Shown piece by piece: positions 24,833 to 39,800 of a stretch of 64,000 bases of DNA. A program made the translations under genes and the position numbers. The notes beneath the pieces are model-generated. The model saw only the letters and a program-made list of their open reading frames with translations. It was not told the origin of the DNA and made no database searches. The first letter of the stretch is position 1; every line of letters starts with the position of its first letter. Origin of the DNA: Portulaca oleracea. Lineage: Eukaryota; Streptophyta; Magnoliopsida; Caryophyllales; Portulacaceae. The DNA lies in the NCBI GenBank assembly GCA_029582165.1, contig CM055881.1:28328094-28392093 (forward strand). The letters are read 5' to 3'.

Positions 24833-27800
24833 TCAGTCCATATCTGAGGCTTCCTCTTCTTCCTCTTCGTCTTCCTCCAAAATGTAAACCAATGCACGCC
24901 TCCTTGTACCAAAAACACAAGCCACCCCTCTGGAAGCTGTTGTCAGAGTATCAGAAGCACAGCTAAAATAGTAAGCTTCATAAATATTAACCCAAGCATT
25001 CATGAATCGTTATATTTTAGTCATTGGGTGGATAGCCCATTGCAGCACCAAAGCAACTGCAACGTAGGCGCTGGCAGGAGGTGTGATATAGCATCACTGC
25101 ATCAGTAATACATGAAACAGAAGGATATGGCTGGAGAAGTTCAGAGTTCCTACTAATATACACCATAGACCCAAGGCATCAATGAAGAAGATGCCAAGGC
25201 ACTGACTTCTCAGACCAGAAGATGACCCCCACTCAAATAGAATCAACTCCATATCAGAATACCCAAACAAGAATGACCAATGTCCAATATCAGGGACCAG
25301 CCTCAAGTTCAAACCAAGAATCAATGGCTCTAATGTTAATTGAAATACCTAATGAAATTAAACATGAAATAAGGCTAACCACAAATTCGGCAGCCACAAT
25401 AAGTCGATGCAAAAGTTGGTGCTTGAGTTGGGTTTCCGATATTTAGAAGTTGGTTCCTTTAGTTATTTGGTAGTTTACTTTGAAATAGAGAAACCAATGG
25501 ATTTTTAGGGCAACCAAAAGAATTTTGAGGGCAGAGATTCTTCCCTGGTTGATTTTGAGCCCATTTTGTTTTGAGGTAGTCGTAAAATTGGAGCTAAGTG
25601 CTCAATAGTAGGACAAAATTGTCTATTTGATTTTGCAGATAAAATCATGCTTGAGTGGGAGGGCATGATTCTATTTTTGTCCAATCCTTTTGATTACTCA
25701 TTGAATAAATCAACTCAATTCATAAGTCAGCATTATTGCAGAAACTGAGAACAAAAGGGAGTCGGATGTTACTTACAACTAACTGCCAGCGGCGGGGTCA
25801 CAATGTGAGGGATACTTCGAACCTTTGCACAATCCATGTGCAAGGGCATTACGGACTCCTATGCATAATATCAAGGAAAAACAAATTAACACATATTCAA
25901 CCATCTACATTTAGGTTCAATCGGATTTATGGAAAACATAATGGAAAGAAAATTTTCTCTGTCTTTACTAATTTAGTTTAACAGTTCAATCATTTGCACT
26001 CATGCCTTCACTTTATTTTCTACCACCCCTGTCCTCCCTTTCAGTTTTAGCTCATCAACATTTCCTTCCAGGTCTTGTCGATTTCAGAAGGAAAATTCTG
26101 TTCACGAAGTCAACCAAATTTTCCATGATGCCCATGTGACACCGACTCTTCCAATTTCAAATGAAATAAAGTCAGTCACTTTTCAAAATGTTACTTTCCG
26201 TCTCATTTTACAAGAATCAAATAGAGCCTTAACAGCCAATGCTCATATGATTCAATTAATCTTGAAACTTGAAAGCAATTAAACGGATAAGCAAAATAGT
26301 TCATTGTAAAGAAAGGAAACAATTTTAAAGGCAGTAAACAACCCAATTTGGCATCCTCCAATCAACTCGGCTGAATAGAAAGTCCTAATGGTTAGAGACT
26401 ATCAAGACTTAAGGCTGTCAATATTCAAACTCCAAACTCAACCCCATACAAATTCAGTTAGCAATCAAATGGGCAAGCATTGAAAAACTATTCAGGAAAT
26501 CCCTTAATAACAGAGACCAAAAGACAATACTCAATGTCAAATTGGAACACGAGTGCAGATGATACGAAGAAGATGTGTGCTAGGACTGCAAAACTGGTCA
26601 CTTGGGACCTGTTCTTTAAAGCATTTAGAAATATACAGTTTGCAGGTAACTGCACGTTGGAGCAGGTTAGTGCAGGTAAGTGAATGTTGGTGCAGACGGG
26701 TGCAGATTCGTGCACATTGGTTCAGGTAAGTGCTGGTAACTGTAAGATACTATTTAGGAGCGTTTTGATAACTTTGCAATTGTCGTATTAGCATTTTATA
26801 TAACTATAACAAACAATTAAAATTATTATTAATTTTTAAAATTATGTATAAACTTGAAAAAAATTATACAAAAGTTCATATATATAATACACGCTTGATA
26901 ACAACTATACGTTTCTTGATATCATATAATTTGTCAACCTTTCACATATTTCATCGCTAAATTGATTCATTGTTTCTTTGTTACTGACACCACAGATTGT
27001 GATGTTAGGAATAGTTATAGTATCAGCTGGTCTTTCTGAAATTGGTGTCCATTTTTGGTGCATTACGATGAAGTTATGGAGATTAGATGAATTTGCCGTT
27101 GCTTGTGCACTTGAGGCATTATGTCATTTAATATCTTCCAATGTGTATTTTAACAATCTAAATGTCCCTTCAATTGTCATACAAAGAGAAGAATAATAAA
27201 AATCAAAGGTCTCTTTATCCCAAGTCAGTTTATGTTTTTCGAAATCTTGAACATGGTAATGAACTCTTTCATCCGTGTATGAAGCTAAATATCCAAGAGT
27301 CTTTGGATATATGTTCATAATCATATAAAGTGGATTTTAAGTATTAGAAGTTCACTTGAAGTCAATTTGAAATAGAAATGTATAGTATTGAGCATTAATT
27401 ACTTTTTGGAGGATGTGGGAAATTGAATCTAGGATTAATCAAGTCATGTTAGAGAATTTTCATATCATAAGTGCTCCCTTCCACCCGACATTGATATAAG
27501 TGAACATCATATTCATATCAACACATTTTCAAAATCTTGATACCATTAGTCTCAATATACCACTTTGTTATCACTTACCAAGCACTATTGGTTGAATATT
27601 GTTCCTCTCATTTAACTTTTGCCAATAGATTAAAATTATTTTTAATTTAAATATTCACAAGAATATTTTAATTTTGTAAATTGCGTTAAAATTTTACTTA
27701 TTGAGGTAAAAGTCGATTAAATTTATAAACGTTTAACATTTATTAACATAATTAATTTTTAGACAGCGTGCAGGTAAGTGGGTATGTGCGGGTGAGTGCA

Positions 27801-30800
27801 GGTGGGTGCAAGTCGGTGCAAGTGGATGCAGGTTGGTGCGAGTGACTACAGGTTGGTGCACGTGGAGATTGCTATTTGCCAAAAGAACATTACCCTTGGT
27901 CTGTGATTTCATGCAAAATGGAGTGTATAGTCTAGACCATGATCCTGAATGAAATAACTGCAAACTAGAAACAGTTCAGTTTTGGCTACTCCTGCAGCTA
28001 ATCCTAGTAAATCATACACAGCATGAAACCTCAAGAATACAGACAGTTGGGTTGCAATTAATGGATGCAAGCTTCTCTTCAACAGTTTCTAACCCTTGTA
28101 ATAGAGACCTTGTAAAAGTTTCTCAAAAGGTTAAATAAAAAAAAAGGAAGCTTCAACAAAAAGGAAAAAACGCCATATGGAATCCAGCTTGGAAAGCATA
28201 CCTGCAACTGATCCACAATCCAAAACTTCAGGGTAGGTGACCTTGAAATGGATACGAATGGAAGGTCACTATCTTGCACCATCATGAGAAGTGCACTCGT
28301 GCTGCTATCGGAAGCAGCTGTGGCTTCATTTAATAATAAAACAATCTGACGTTCCTGTATGCAAGATAAAGATGCCCGCTTAACAATCACTCAAAAACTC
28401 CAAATGAAGAATGGGTCAAACTGCAGGGATGCAAGCTAGAGTGCTACGGAATATACTTTGTACAGGGATAAATCCATGCAACTGAAGTCTTCAGGCACCG
28501 ATAACAATAATGCTTCAAGATTGGTGTATCCTTTTATGACATTATTCACCTCATTCACAAACCCTCGTAATATACATATACAATTTGAAGCATCGGAAGA
28601 GGACCATTGGGGAATCTGGAACGCAACATAGTCCATTAGCTTTTCCTGACTCCTCTCACATGGTGGAGCATCAGAAGCGGACTCCTGATGACAGCAGGAT
28701 GATAGAAATAAGGACACAGATGATAGGATCATAGTCTTCTAGCAAGTAGATCAGTAAGGCGCACAAACAGCTTTCTTCACTCTTTTTTACTGCAGATCCA
28801 AATCCAACAGAAAACTATATAACAAGTAGTCAATGACCTCATACAAGCTATCACTCAGTTTTTCAACTCATATTAAGTCCTTCACCCTTCCCTCCAGCAA
28901 AAGAATTAGAACTACTTTACCAGACAATCTTGAGTAATTCAACACATGTTAAGCCATAGAACAGCGATGTCTTACTGAAAATATTGAAGAATTTTGATAA
29001 GAATGGAAGACGCATATATATGACAAATTGTCATAAAAAAAAAATTAAATAAGTGTCAACAGACCGCAGGGAATATGTGAATGGAGATGCTCCTCCAATC
29101 ACTGTTTAAATGAAGCAAAAGAAACATATCTGAACCTCTGACGACATCCTTGGAACTTTTCTATCTGAATAGAACTGTAAGAAAATATATTCATGCATTG
29201 CACACGTTTGTGAATGATTGATAGGTCATCCTTTGACTCACAGGTAATGAATCCTGATGAGCTGCCATCACGTTTGATAAGTCGGTGCAATCTCATTTAG
29301 ATTCACTTCTTACTCTATAACAAAAGCAGGGAGCACATTTGGCTAGATCAACATCCACATAAAGAATTTCTCAAAAAAAAAAAAAATCCACATAAAGAAA
29401 GGGTTTTTTTTAATATCATCGAAGATAACGAGCAGATAACAGATGGGACTACATATGGACAATAGTTTCCTCTAACTGTATCATAGCAAATATTTTAAGT
29501 CCTGTGAAAATCAGACGAACGAGAAGTTGAATAGTAGAGACTAGAGAGCATGTACCAAATAGAAGGAAGCTGATGATGGAATATTGCCAGGGACTGATGG
29601 TGTTGAAGATGGGAAGGGAAACAGAGGCAGCAGCAGTTCACACTTTATCTCCTTTGAAATTGTGACATAAGGCATATTGAAAGCCTCCTTGAAACTGAAA
29701 CATAAACCAACTACTTCAAACTAGAACAGAGTAAAAGGTTTCTACATAAAGTGCCAAAAGATAAATACATGCACACCTAGAAAGCAGAAAAGATCACACA
29801 AAAATATATTTCAGCAGCAGAAATAATATCTGTGACAATTCTATACAGCCATAAAAACTTAGTTATTTTTTATATTACCAGTCTGTTGAGTTGATTACCC
29901 TTTCCATTTAAAAAGAGAAATCTCATGTTCCCTCTTCTCCTTTTTTCTCCATAGAACCCTAGCCTCCACTTCTTCAGCCTTTTTTGTTGATGGTAAGCCT
30001 CGATTCAATTAATGTCTACGTTAAATTGATGGTTCGATTTATGCTTTACAAATAAAGTTTAACTCTTCATTGAAGAGCTTTATTTTACCCATATATAGGG
30101 CTTTTAGTCTCTCTATTTGAGTTTTGTTCAGGTGTGGTCTAGTACACCGGGTGAAGATGCACTTCCAGATTGTTACAGCACAGATTGTCAAGTCGACCGT
30201 ATAGAGTATAGACGCAGAGTCTTCGAAGAAAGATGAGAATCATCAAAGAAAATTTATGACAAGGTTTTCATAAAATGAGAGTCGGATGTCAATAAGATAT
30301 TGTATTTACTTTTTGAAAGTTGAATTTCATGCCTATATCTTAGATCTACAATTGTTCATTCATGATTTCTATTGTGACTTCTGTTTTGCTTTCCATTAAT
30401 GAGATCACTTCATTTTGATTAAAAAAATATTATTCCATTTAAAAAGTTAATCATTGTTACTAAAAAGCAATTTTACAGAACATAATGAGGATTCAACATG
30501 GAGTTACAATCGCACACTAAATTTCGGTCACAAATTTTAGGGTACGATTATCTCACCAAAGTGTTATGGTAAGACTAACTCCTTTATAGATGACCTTTTA
30601 AAGGTTTTCATACGAATAAAAGTCATATTAGAATGACTTTTTAATATGAGTGACTAATAATTTATTGATGAATGACTTATTCAAGTCAAACACATAAATT
30701 ACTATTCACCCCCCCCCCCCCTTTTTCCTTCTTATATTCATGAAAGCTTACCAAAACAATAAACGTCTCACAATAACTTTATGGTGAGATGATCTCACAT

Positions 30801-33800
30801 TATGATCTGCTGCATTTTTTGTTTTAATTTATCAATCTTTCTCCAAGTGGAAGTCACAAATGCTTGAATAACAATAGAAACAATTTCATGATCGGCCATG
30901 AGACCCCTAAATCTCCAACAAACACTTCATCTAGTTTAGAAAAATTGCCCGTGAATCGCGGATATTGCACATCATTCCACAGTAGATGGCTTCACAGAAT
31001 ACACAGCATCAGGTATTGATGCAGTTGAGACTAGAGACTTGTCATTTCAGCACGAACTTGGGTCCACTATTCAGATGGGAATTTTGTTAGTTTTGCCACA
31101 GTAAGGCTACATGTACCCTATATGGGAGGAACGGGTAAGTTTAGGGTTCGAATCCTCATTAATGTAATTTCCTTGGTGGATACATCGACACTCTTGGGGA
31201 CTTCTAGTGGGCCTGCTTTTAGGTTAGGTGTCCATTGGGGCCTAGTTTGTTGCTTGTGTTACCATTGACCTGCTTTTATGCATCACTGGAAAAAGTGGAA
31301 GAGGCTGTGCGACAGCAATTACTTATCAGTTATGACATAATTGCATTCCATACCTGGATTCCATATACTGAAACTCCTTTGCTAATGTTCTGTGCAAATA
31401 GTCAGCATCTGCAAACCCACCCAGGTTAATAAGCTCTTCAATTCTCTGCATTGTATCCCTACGGCATTAACGAAACCACATTGTTAGGTCAAGCAAATGT
31501 GCAAATTGACTCCTCACATTTGAAGGCTGGCTACTAAATACAGACATGCACTTCGAAACATTCATTAGTGTAGAAACAGCAATACCAGCCATAGCATTAC
31601 CAACGCAGACATGCACTTCGAAACATTTTTTACTATAATCATAAAAATTAGAAAGAATGTAATAGGTGAATACTGAATTGAATTTTCGTGGTCTTATATT
31701 TTGCTGAAATTTAATTTAACATTAAACGTGCTTGTGTTCTAATAACATTTTATGTCAAAATAAATTAAAAGCACTTGTGACATGCTTTTGAATCACCCAA
31801 AAAGTATGAATGAAATATGCCTTCATGGCGCTCAAGTATTGTCCAGTAGTGATGCCAAACCAATAGACTTCACAATGCTTAGCCCACGTGAAAAACCTGG
31901 AAGTCTTGACGCCGTAACTAGCTACAAGATTGTAGTAGCTAGTCCTCTAGCACTTGCCAAGAGCAATTGTATGTCATCTTCATCAAAAGTAGTGGATAAC
32001 TTATACATTATGTTCTAGAATGCTCAAAAGTTATAGGACTAGGTTGAGCCCAAGAAGCAATTCAAAATTTATTATGATGCCAGAAAATGAATTCATAGCA
32101 AAAGGCATGCCCACTAGAAACATTGAACAAAAGCTACACCTTTGAATTGAAAGTTTTAATTAAAGCTGATATGAAACAATCACAATGGTAAATGAAGCAA
32201 TATGCAAATAAGTGTTCTCTAGCAGAAAAAATGTTCCTGCAATAATATTTAAACTCAGATCATTTTCTTATAGGAGTTTTCAACTCAGTGCACCCCGATC
32301 ACATATTGTTTTATCGGGAGAAACTCAGTAAAGGTCACAGTTCTCATCCGAATTTTGGATCTAGACATTATACCTCAGACGTTTGCAATTTGCGTATATG
32401 GTCTAAACAAATTTTAAGCAATAACTCAGGTAAGAGATACTCCAATGGGTACACCAATAGTACTAAATTAGATTGTGCTCCCGGGAGCACAATACTCCAT
32501 GAGCCCAACTCTCTTTTCTCTTCTTTTTTCTTTTTTTAAATTAGCCTTTTTTTTATTTTAATACAAATTTATTTTAAATTTGTGGTTTAACTTATTTATA
32601 TCTTTTATTTATTTATTTATTAAATGTTTTTGAAGTTTCATTACATTTTTTTATTATTTTTTTTATATAATGAGCATTGTCGTTATAGGTTATGAGCATT
32701 ATAATTATGTATGATGAGCATTATGGTTTAATGAATTAAGCATTGTAGTTATAGGTAATGAACATGGTAGTAATAGGTAATGAGCATTATAGTTTTATGT
32801 AATGAGCATTGTAGTTTAGCTTGATGAACATTATAGTTTCATGTAATGAGCATTGTCGTTATAGGTTATGAGCATTGTAGTTATGCTTTCATGAGCATTA
32901 TGGTTTCATGTAATGAGCATTGTCGCTATAGGTTATGAGCATTGTAATTCTGCTTGATGAACATTATGGTTTTATGTAATGAGCATAATAATTATAAGTT
33001 ATGAGCATAGTAGTTATATAGTATGAGCATTGGTGTAGAGGCTTATGAGCATAATAATTATAAGTTATGAGCATAGTAGTTGTACAATATGAGCATTGGT
33101 GTAGAGGCTTATGGTCTTGTAGGTTATGAGCATAATAGTTATAATTCATGAGCATAATAATTAATAGTTAAGGCTTATGAGCATTGACCTTGTAGATTAT
33201 AAATATTGTAGTAAATTTTGAACATCCATATATTAGTTTATAAACATTATAATTTAACTCTATGAACATTCATATATTAAAAAAATAAAAAAGTCCAACA
33301 CAAAATGTTTTAAAATATAATATTACATAAAAAAATAAAAAAAAATAATAAAAAAGTTGAATGGGCGCATCATGCACCCTGCACCCGGGCGCATGGTCGT
33401 CCCACTGACCAATAGTAAGCCACAAGAGTAGCAGTGGAGATGAAATAATAGTAAAGTATCCATGCCCAGAAAGGTAACTCACTTATCAACCTGTACATGA
33501 TGATCAACCACAGATTGGTCCAGGAGCAGCCTGACTGGATCTTGATCATATAGGAACTTCAAAAACATAATTACAAGCTCACTGCAAACACAGAAAAGTC
33601 ACTATGAAGGAAACATACGCTCATGGAAGTTAATTGAGCAATCTTCAGGGAAAAAGCAGAGGATACCAAACCTGTTGTATTGTGGGAGTTGATCACTTGA
33701 TTCTGACATGAGAATCTTTATATATCTAAGCAGCCAGCTGAAAAAATTTGAAAACTGAAGCAGACAATTAGATTTCACAGGAGAATTGGTGAAATGGTAA

Positions 33801-36800
33801 AGCAACTTGAAATCCGTTCCAGCAACAAGGATTGCTCAATACTATGTACTAGGTCAGCTAATCATGTGCAGATTTCACACCCGCGTGGGAACCCTAATTG
33901 ATGAATAGATTTGCTATTTTTTCAATCACAAGTTCACAACTTTGCATTGGTTCATCGGTTCTGGAGACAACTTATGTTCCTTGCAATCCATTAACCCCCC
34001 CCCCCCCAAAAAAAAAAAAAAAAAAGTGTATGTGTGTGTATTCTTCTTGATTATCCATTTTACAATTAAAGAAACCCTCTAAGGCAAGGGATGGTTGCCA
34101 ATAATTCAGAGACAGGTTAAGAAACACATAAGCAACAGAAAGCAAGCTCTCAAAGTGTTACAGCAAACTGAGGATAAACCAACAATTGTTGATTCCAAAT
34201 TCCCTTTTTTAAGTAATCACAAGTAAAAAATATTCCCATAAGATTCTCAAGCAAAGAAAGAAACCTTTGAAGGGGCTACAGACTTCAAACAAGTTTGCAA
34301 GTCGCAAGGGTAACCTCCTTCAGAGTGAATAATTCCAAGATAAGGCATATTATCATTAACTTGACTGTGAACTCCCACAAGGAATCAGGATTTTAGAAAC
34401 CATCTCAAGTGTAATATGAAGAAATCAGGGTTAACCCCATTGAACTATTTGAAAAACAAACAAATGTAACATCATTGACAACAACTTTCATGGGAGTTTG
34501 CTTCACAATATTCCATCTCATAAGATGATACTTCAGGTCACTCCTAAAAGAAGCATAAAGGATTTCTTTTCTAGATTGATTCTAACTTGGTAGCTACCGA
34601 AGATGTAATGAAAAGAGAGAAAAAGTTGAATTGCTCCAAAGTGCAACTTCCATGGGAGTTAATATTCCCCCTTCTTAGAGATGTATAAATTTCCAACATA
34701 AAAGTTTTCTTTTCGCTAAAACCTTTCAATAATCTGATCCCAGATGGTTTCTTCTCCTCAAATCACCAAGGAGAACTAGGAAAGAGGTTTGGAGGAAAAT
34801 CAAAGGTGCAACTCAAAACATCAGCATGCAATTTGATATTGCACACTATTTGAGAAAGGGTAGAGCTCATTTGAAACAAATATGTACACTACCATGCCCC
34901 CATCAAAATGCAAAAACATGTTTTCTATAGGTAATCGAAATAAATATTGCAACAACACCAGGAGGCGTCGCACATTTACAAAAGGAAAAGTACAAAAACA
35001 CTCATGCCCTCAAGCTCTCATCAATATATTATCAACATCCAAAAAAATTCAAGTTTCTATCACCCTTAAGCACCACACTCCGACTATAAAACATCCTCAA
35101 AAATAGAGCTAGAAATCATCAAGAGACAAAGTTCCTCAAAAATCCATTGATTGCCTACAGGAAGCAAATTCCATACATCGTGAACCCAACTTTTCTTCAT
35201 CATTCTCCTCCAAGCCACCAATACATCATTCACACTACATAGATGAACGCATGAAATCCACATCAACTACTCCCTCTGTTTCAAAATAATTGACTCCCAT
35301 AGTCTTCGAGGTCCCTCTTTGATCAATAGTTTCCCATACAACATTTTGCCAAATCCACTAAACCCAACTTTTCTAAAAGTATCAGTATCTTTCATTACGA
35401 GTCTAATGATAGTAGTTTTTATATGATGAATCATTGTACATATTAAAAAATTATCGACTAAAGCTTTTGGCGCAAAATTCTAGGTGACAATTAATTTGAA
35501 ACGGAGGGAGTAAAAAAAGCAATGTCCCAAAGCGGAGAAGCTCATGGACAACAAACAAGTAAATGATCCACAATCTCTTCCTTCTTATAACACATTAACA
35601 CCTACTAGGACCACTAAAACTTTTGCGCTTAAGCATCTCCTCTACAAGAATCTTATCTTTGTTGCATGGCTAACCAAAGATACAAGCTTTAGGGGGAGCC
35701 TTACAATTCTGAATCGTGAGGCCAAACAATCTCATCATTACCTTAACACAACACCACCATCTAAGCCGGTAAAGCCAACAAACTACAAATGTTATCACCT
35801 TCCTAATTATTAAGAGATCTCACATAATCCAAATCCCAATGGATAGAGTCTTCGTTCCATGACATGATTTGGTGATATGTTGTCTCCAGTGTGACCATCA
35901 TATAAAGAATAAGGGATTGTTCATTAAGAAGGCGATTGCCACACCAAACATCATTCCAAAACAAGTTTCCGGAGGCTAGAGACATTATTCACCTCAAAAT
36001 ACACTTGGGATTTAAACCACTCAAAAATATGGCCATGATCACTTTTTCCAACGACGCATCATCCTCTATAGCAAACCTCCAAAGCCACTAGGACTTTGAA
36101 ACTTCATTCATCACATGGAGGGGTCTAATGCCAAGATCTCCCTTGATCTTAGGACAACAAATATTATCACATTGACCCAATGATAGTCGTTGTTAGAATC
36201 GATGTTCTAAAAGAAGTCTCTCATGACATAATCTACGCAACTCATCCAGGCAGGAGGTAAAATAAGAAGAGATATTAAATAGGTAGGCACACTCCTTACA
36301 GTGTTTTTTCAATAAGGTGAGACGACCCCTCTACACAAGAGCCTAGATTCACATACTACAAATTTAAACCTCTCTACTATAGGATCTCAAATTGACAAGC
36401 TCCTATAAGATGCCTCTAGAGGTAGACCAAGATAACAAGACGGGACATGAGCAACTCCACACCCAAACATCTGAGCCAAGTAACAAATCTAAGGACCCTT
36501 GCCTCTAGGAATGAGGACACTTTTTTGAAAAGTTAACCATTAGGCCCGACATAGCTTCCTAAAAGAAGAATTGCATCTCAAATAACCCAAATTGTTGTAG
36601 TTAGGTTTACAAAAACTAGGGTAACATCGGCAAAAAACTGATGGAATCATGTAAAATCAAGAAGTCCCCATAAGTGGGATTTCTAATATGACACAATCTA
36701 AAAAACTCACCTCAACTCTGTTCACCCACTTGTTGAAGGTCTCGACAACCTTTGGCACGCTTAATACTTTCTAAAGCAATTCACAATCCTACAGCGACAA

Positions 36801-39800
36801 CCCAAACCGCATTATTCAAGAAATTAAGTTGATACTCAAACCAATAGCTTCTTAAGTTATTAGTCTGAAAGAAGTTTAAATTACAGGGATTTTGGGTACT
36901 CCATTACCTGATAAGGTTATTAGTATCTTTTAAGCACTTGGACATATCACATCCCTTCTATGTTCTGCACTCACCCCTCACTCATCACTATGCTTATGTC
37001 ATCATAACGGCTTTGCTTCACTAGGGCACATAGCACTGCTCACATACCCTTTGTTGCTTTTTCCCTCCCATAAGCAGCACATTCAAGGCTCATAATAATT
37101 TATAATTACGTTAATCTTTATTCATTTTGCACGTTAGATATTAAATACTCTTCTTTTATAAAAGTACAAAAGATAAGTAGTCAAACATTGCACCAAAGGA
37201 AAAATAAAAAAGGAAATTAGATTATCATTCACCTGGACCAGGATACCTCAACCAAAGAATCAAGTACCGGAATTCCCCAACAAAATTTGAACTTCCATAA
37301 AGAGATCTTAGAAAGCGTTCACATTACATCTTCTTTGGCATCATACCATTGGCAAGAAAATGTGATCGTTGCATAGCAGAATAGCCACATCGGAAAGGTT
37401 TTAGCATAGGCAAACCAAAATTTTCCATTCCCCCAATAACCACAATATATAGGTGACTTTTTCGTGATGCAACTAAATGGAAACTGTATTTTAATCTCTA
37501 CTCATCACTAGATAACATTAAAGAAGAAGACCTTTATTGACTCTTTTTTTACTAAACAATATAACAATGTGATCCCACAAAGTCTCATAAAGATGGCAAT
37601 AGTAATCAATCAACATTTGGTCAAAGAATTTTAGAAGAAAAAAAATATTAAAAAAGAAAAGCAAGACTACACCCCTAGTGAAATGTTTAAACTTCCTATG
37701 TTTGGGAAAACTTTATACTCCATTTCAAATAATTTGTCACTAAGAGCTACATGCAGTCAACTTCTAAAATTTTGATTATTAATTTATGAACAAATGTAAT
37801 GATATTAAATTAATCCTAAAAATTAATTTCATAAAAGTACAATCTTATATTTACTTAAAAAAAATATATTAATAGAAAATGATAATTAAAGTAGAGTATT
37901 GGAGACTATGAAAAGTAAAACATGGCAAATATGGTGAAACGGAGGGAGTATACGATACCCTAAAGGCATAAAGCATGAGATTTTGTTCCTATGGCATATA
38001 TCTCATCATGGTTACCTTTTGCTACTTTCCTATACTCAACCTCAATGTAGGAAAGAGAATAATTCCCTCATACTTGTAACTTTCACTCATAACTTTTAAG
38101 CCTTAATGTTTCTAAAAACTTTCCTCATTTTCAATTCCGTGATTTTCTTGTCAACAAATTTAAAAGATTCTCCACAATTAAAGGTTAAGCAATAGAAAAC
38201 TCAAGGAAAATTACCAAGTTTTACACATGATTGCATAATAATGGGTGACGTTCAAAGTTTATAAAATTAAGGTTCTAAAATGACAACGGCACATTTTGAA
38301 AAATGTAGCATGTTGCATTCAGGAAGAATTGCCATTATCAAAAGAAATGATGACGCAATAAAGCCCTTCACTATGGCATCTAATGACAACTTGGACAATC
38401 TCGTAAGCAAAATCACTATCTCATGGTAAATCGACAAACAATTCTGCAATATAATTGGAATAAAGAATGACAAACTAATGAAATGATTTGGGTAAGTAGC
38501 AAGCTAGTAATATTGATAATTCAATATAATTGGAATAAAGATATGCTCATAAAACCACTAATTGAAGTTTAAGTGTGAAGATTAAAAATCACCGGAAAGT
38601 GCTCACGGGTAGGGTACAGCACATACCTGCTGAATGACAGATGAAAGAATCTGCATGAAACGCACAATTTGGATATGCAACATCCCTACTCTTTCCGTTG
38701 CATTGTTTATCAATTTTTCATTAAGCCCAATGCTCCCAAAGCGTGCACGCCATCTTGAAAGACCTCTTAGCTCACCCATTCTAAATCCAATTATTTCTGC
38801 TGCTGGCTGTTCAGAGTGGTCACATTGTCATTATCAAAGTCTCCGTAATGAATTAAGAACGAGACCATGCTGTTTGAAAAGGCCTCCTCTTCGAATACAG
38901 CTATTCAATGTGATATAAGCAAGAAGTCTTTCTTAACACACAAAGCATGTTCACAGACATGAACTAATACAAATGTATGTGATTTACAGGGTAACGGCCT
39001 TCCTAATCCTGGTTCAATTCCCCTTCTCTGATATTATGCCTCAATGAGTTTTGGACAATACAGCTGATCATCGCATGTATTTGCAGTTTACTGAATGGAC
39101 TCTGATGGAGGTACTAAAGGCAACCGATTCTTGGACTTAAATCTATGCTCAATAAATAGAATATTTCATACATAAATGTTAACATGGGCAAAACATAACA
39201 TGCCCGCACAAGCACACCAAGGCCTGAATTTGACTTCCTTTCTGTAATATCTGCTTCTTCTGTTTCTATTACTCTAATAGATAGATGATTCAGTCACCCA
39301 TCTCAATAATAGGTTTTGATTCTCTTTGGTGTTTCAAGAGGTGCTAATACAAACAAAAGATCTTACAAATCATCTTATATACATATGTTAATAGTTTCTT
39401 TGAAATAGATCACAAGACACTTGACATGATTACAAATGTTTGATTTCAAGTTTACGGTATGAATTTCCACATTTTTGGTTGCCAAAACACACATTCTACA
39501 TCATGGATAGTCTCTTCTACCATGAAGACTCACATCTGGTGCAATATACATCCGAGTTCTAAAACACATACATGAGTGTTGTATTATAAACATCTTACAA
39601 GCATGGGTAAGGTCACTACATCTAACATCCATCCACCTGAGCCTATTTTTTTTATTTGAATATTTCCACCTGAGCCTATCCAAGCAAAACTCTACAGTAT
39701 GGATTTGGATTTGGATTTGATGCTTAATTGCTTATATAGGGAACGCTAACATTGAGAACCCATGAGCGATTGCAGGTTGCCATTATGTTGTTATTTCATC

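Larger units (their letters stand above)
26640..27870 (-). mobile_element. Degenerate PIF/Harbinger transposon
   Basis: On the - strand 27324-26905 encodes a decayed C-terminal DDE transposase: [11 protein letters not shown], then HYHVQDFE, a [17 protein letters not shown] block (the family's HSSLR..IE..F..LK with the catalytic Glu), LHNFIVMHQ, and a closing [14 protein letters not shown] stop codon interrupts the frame at about 27124. It lies in the APC4 intron between 28202 and 25858. Both sides carry GTGCAGGT-type minisatellites, annotated separately. The N-terminal catalytic Asp region was not found. Confidence 0.6.

Noticed and set aside
34882..35106. Short + strand frames in the 34.9-36 kb region
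   Set aside because: They are mirror readings of the LINE on the - strand, which explains the sequence better.
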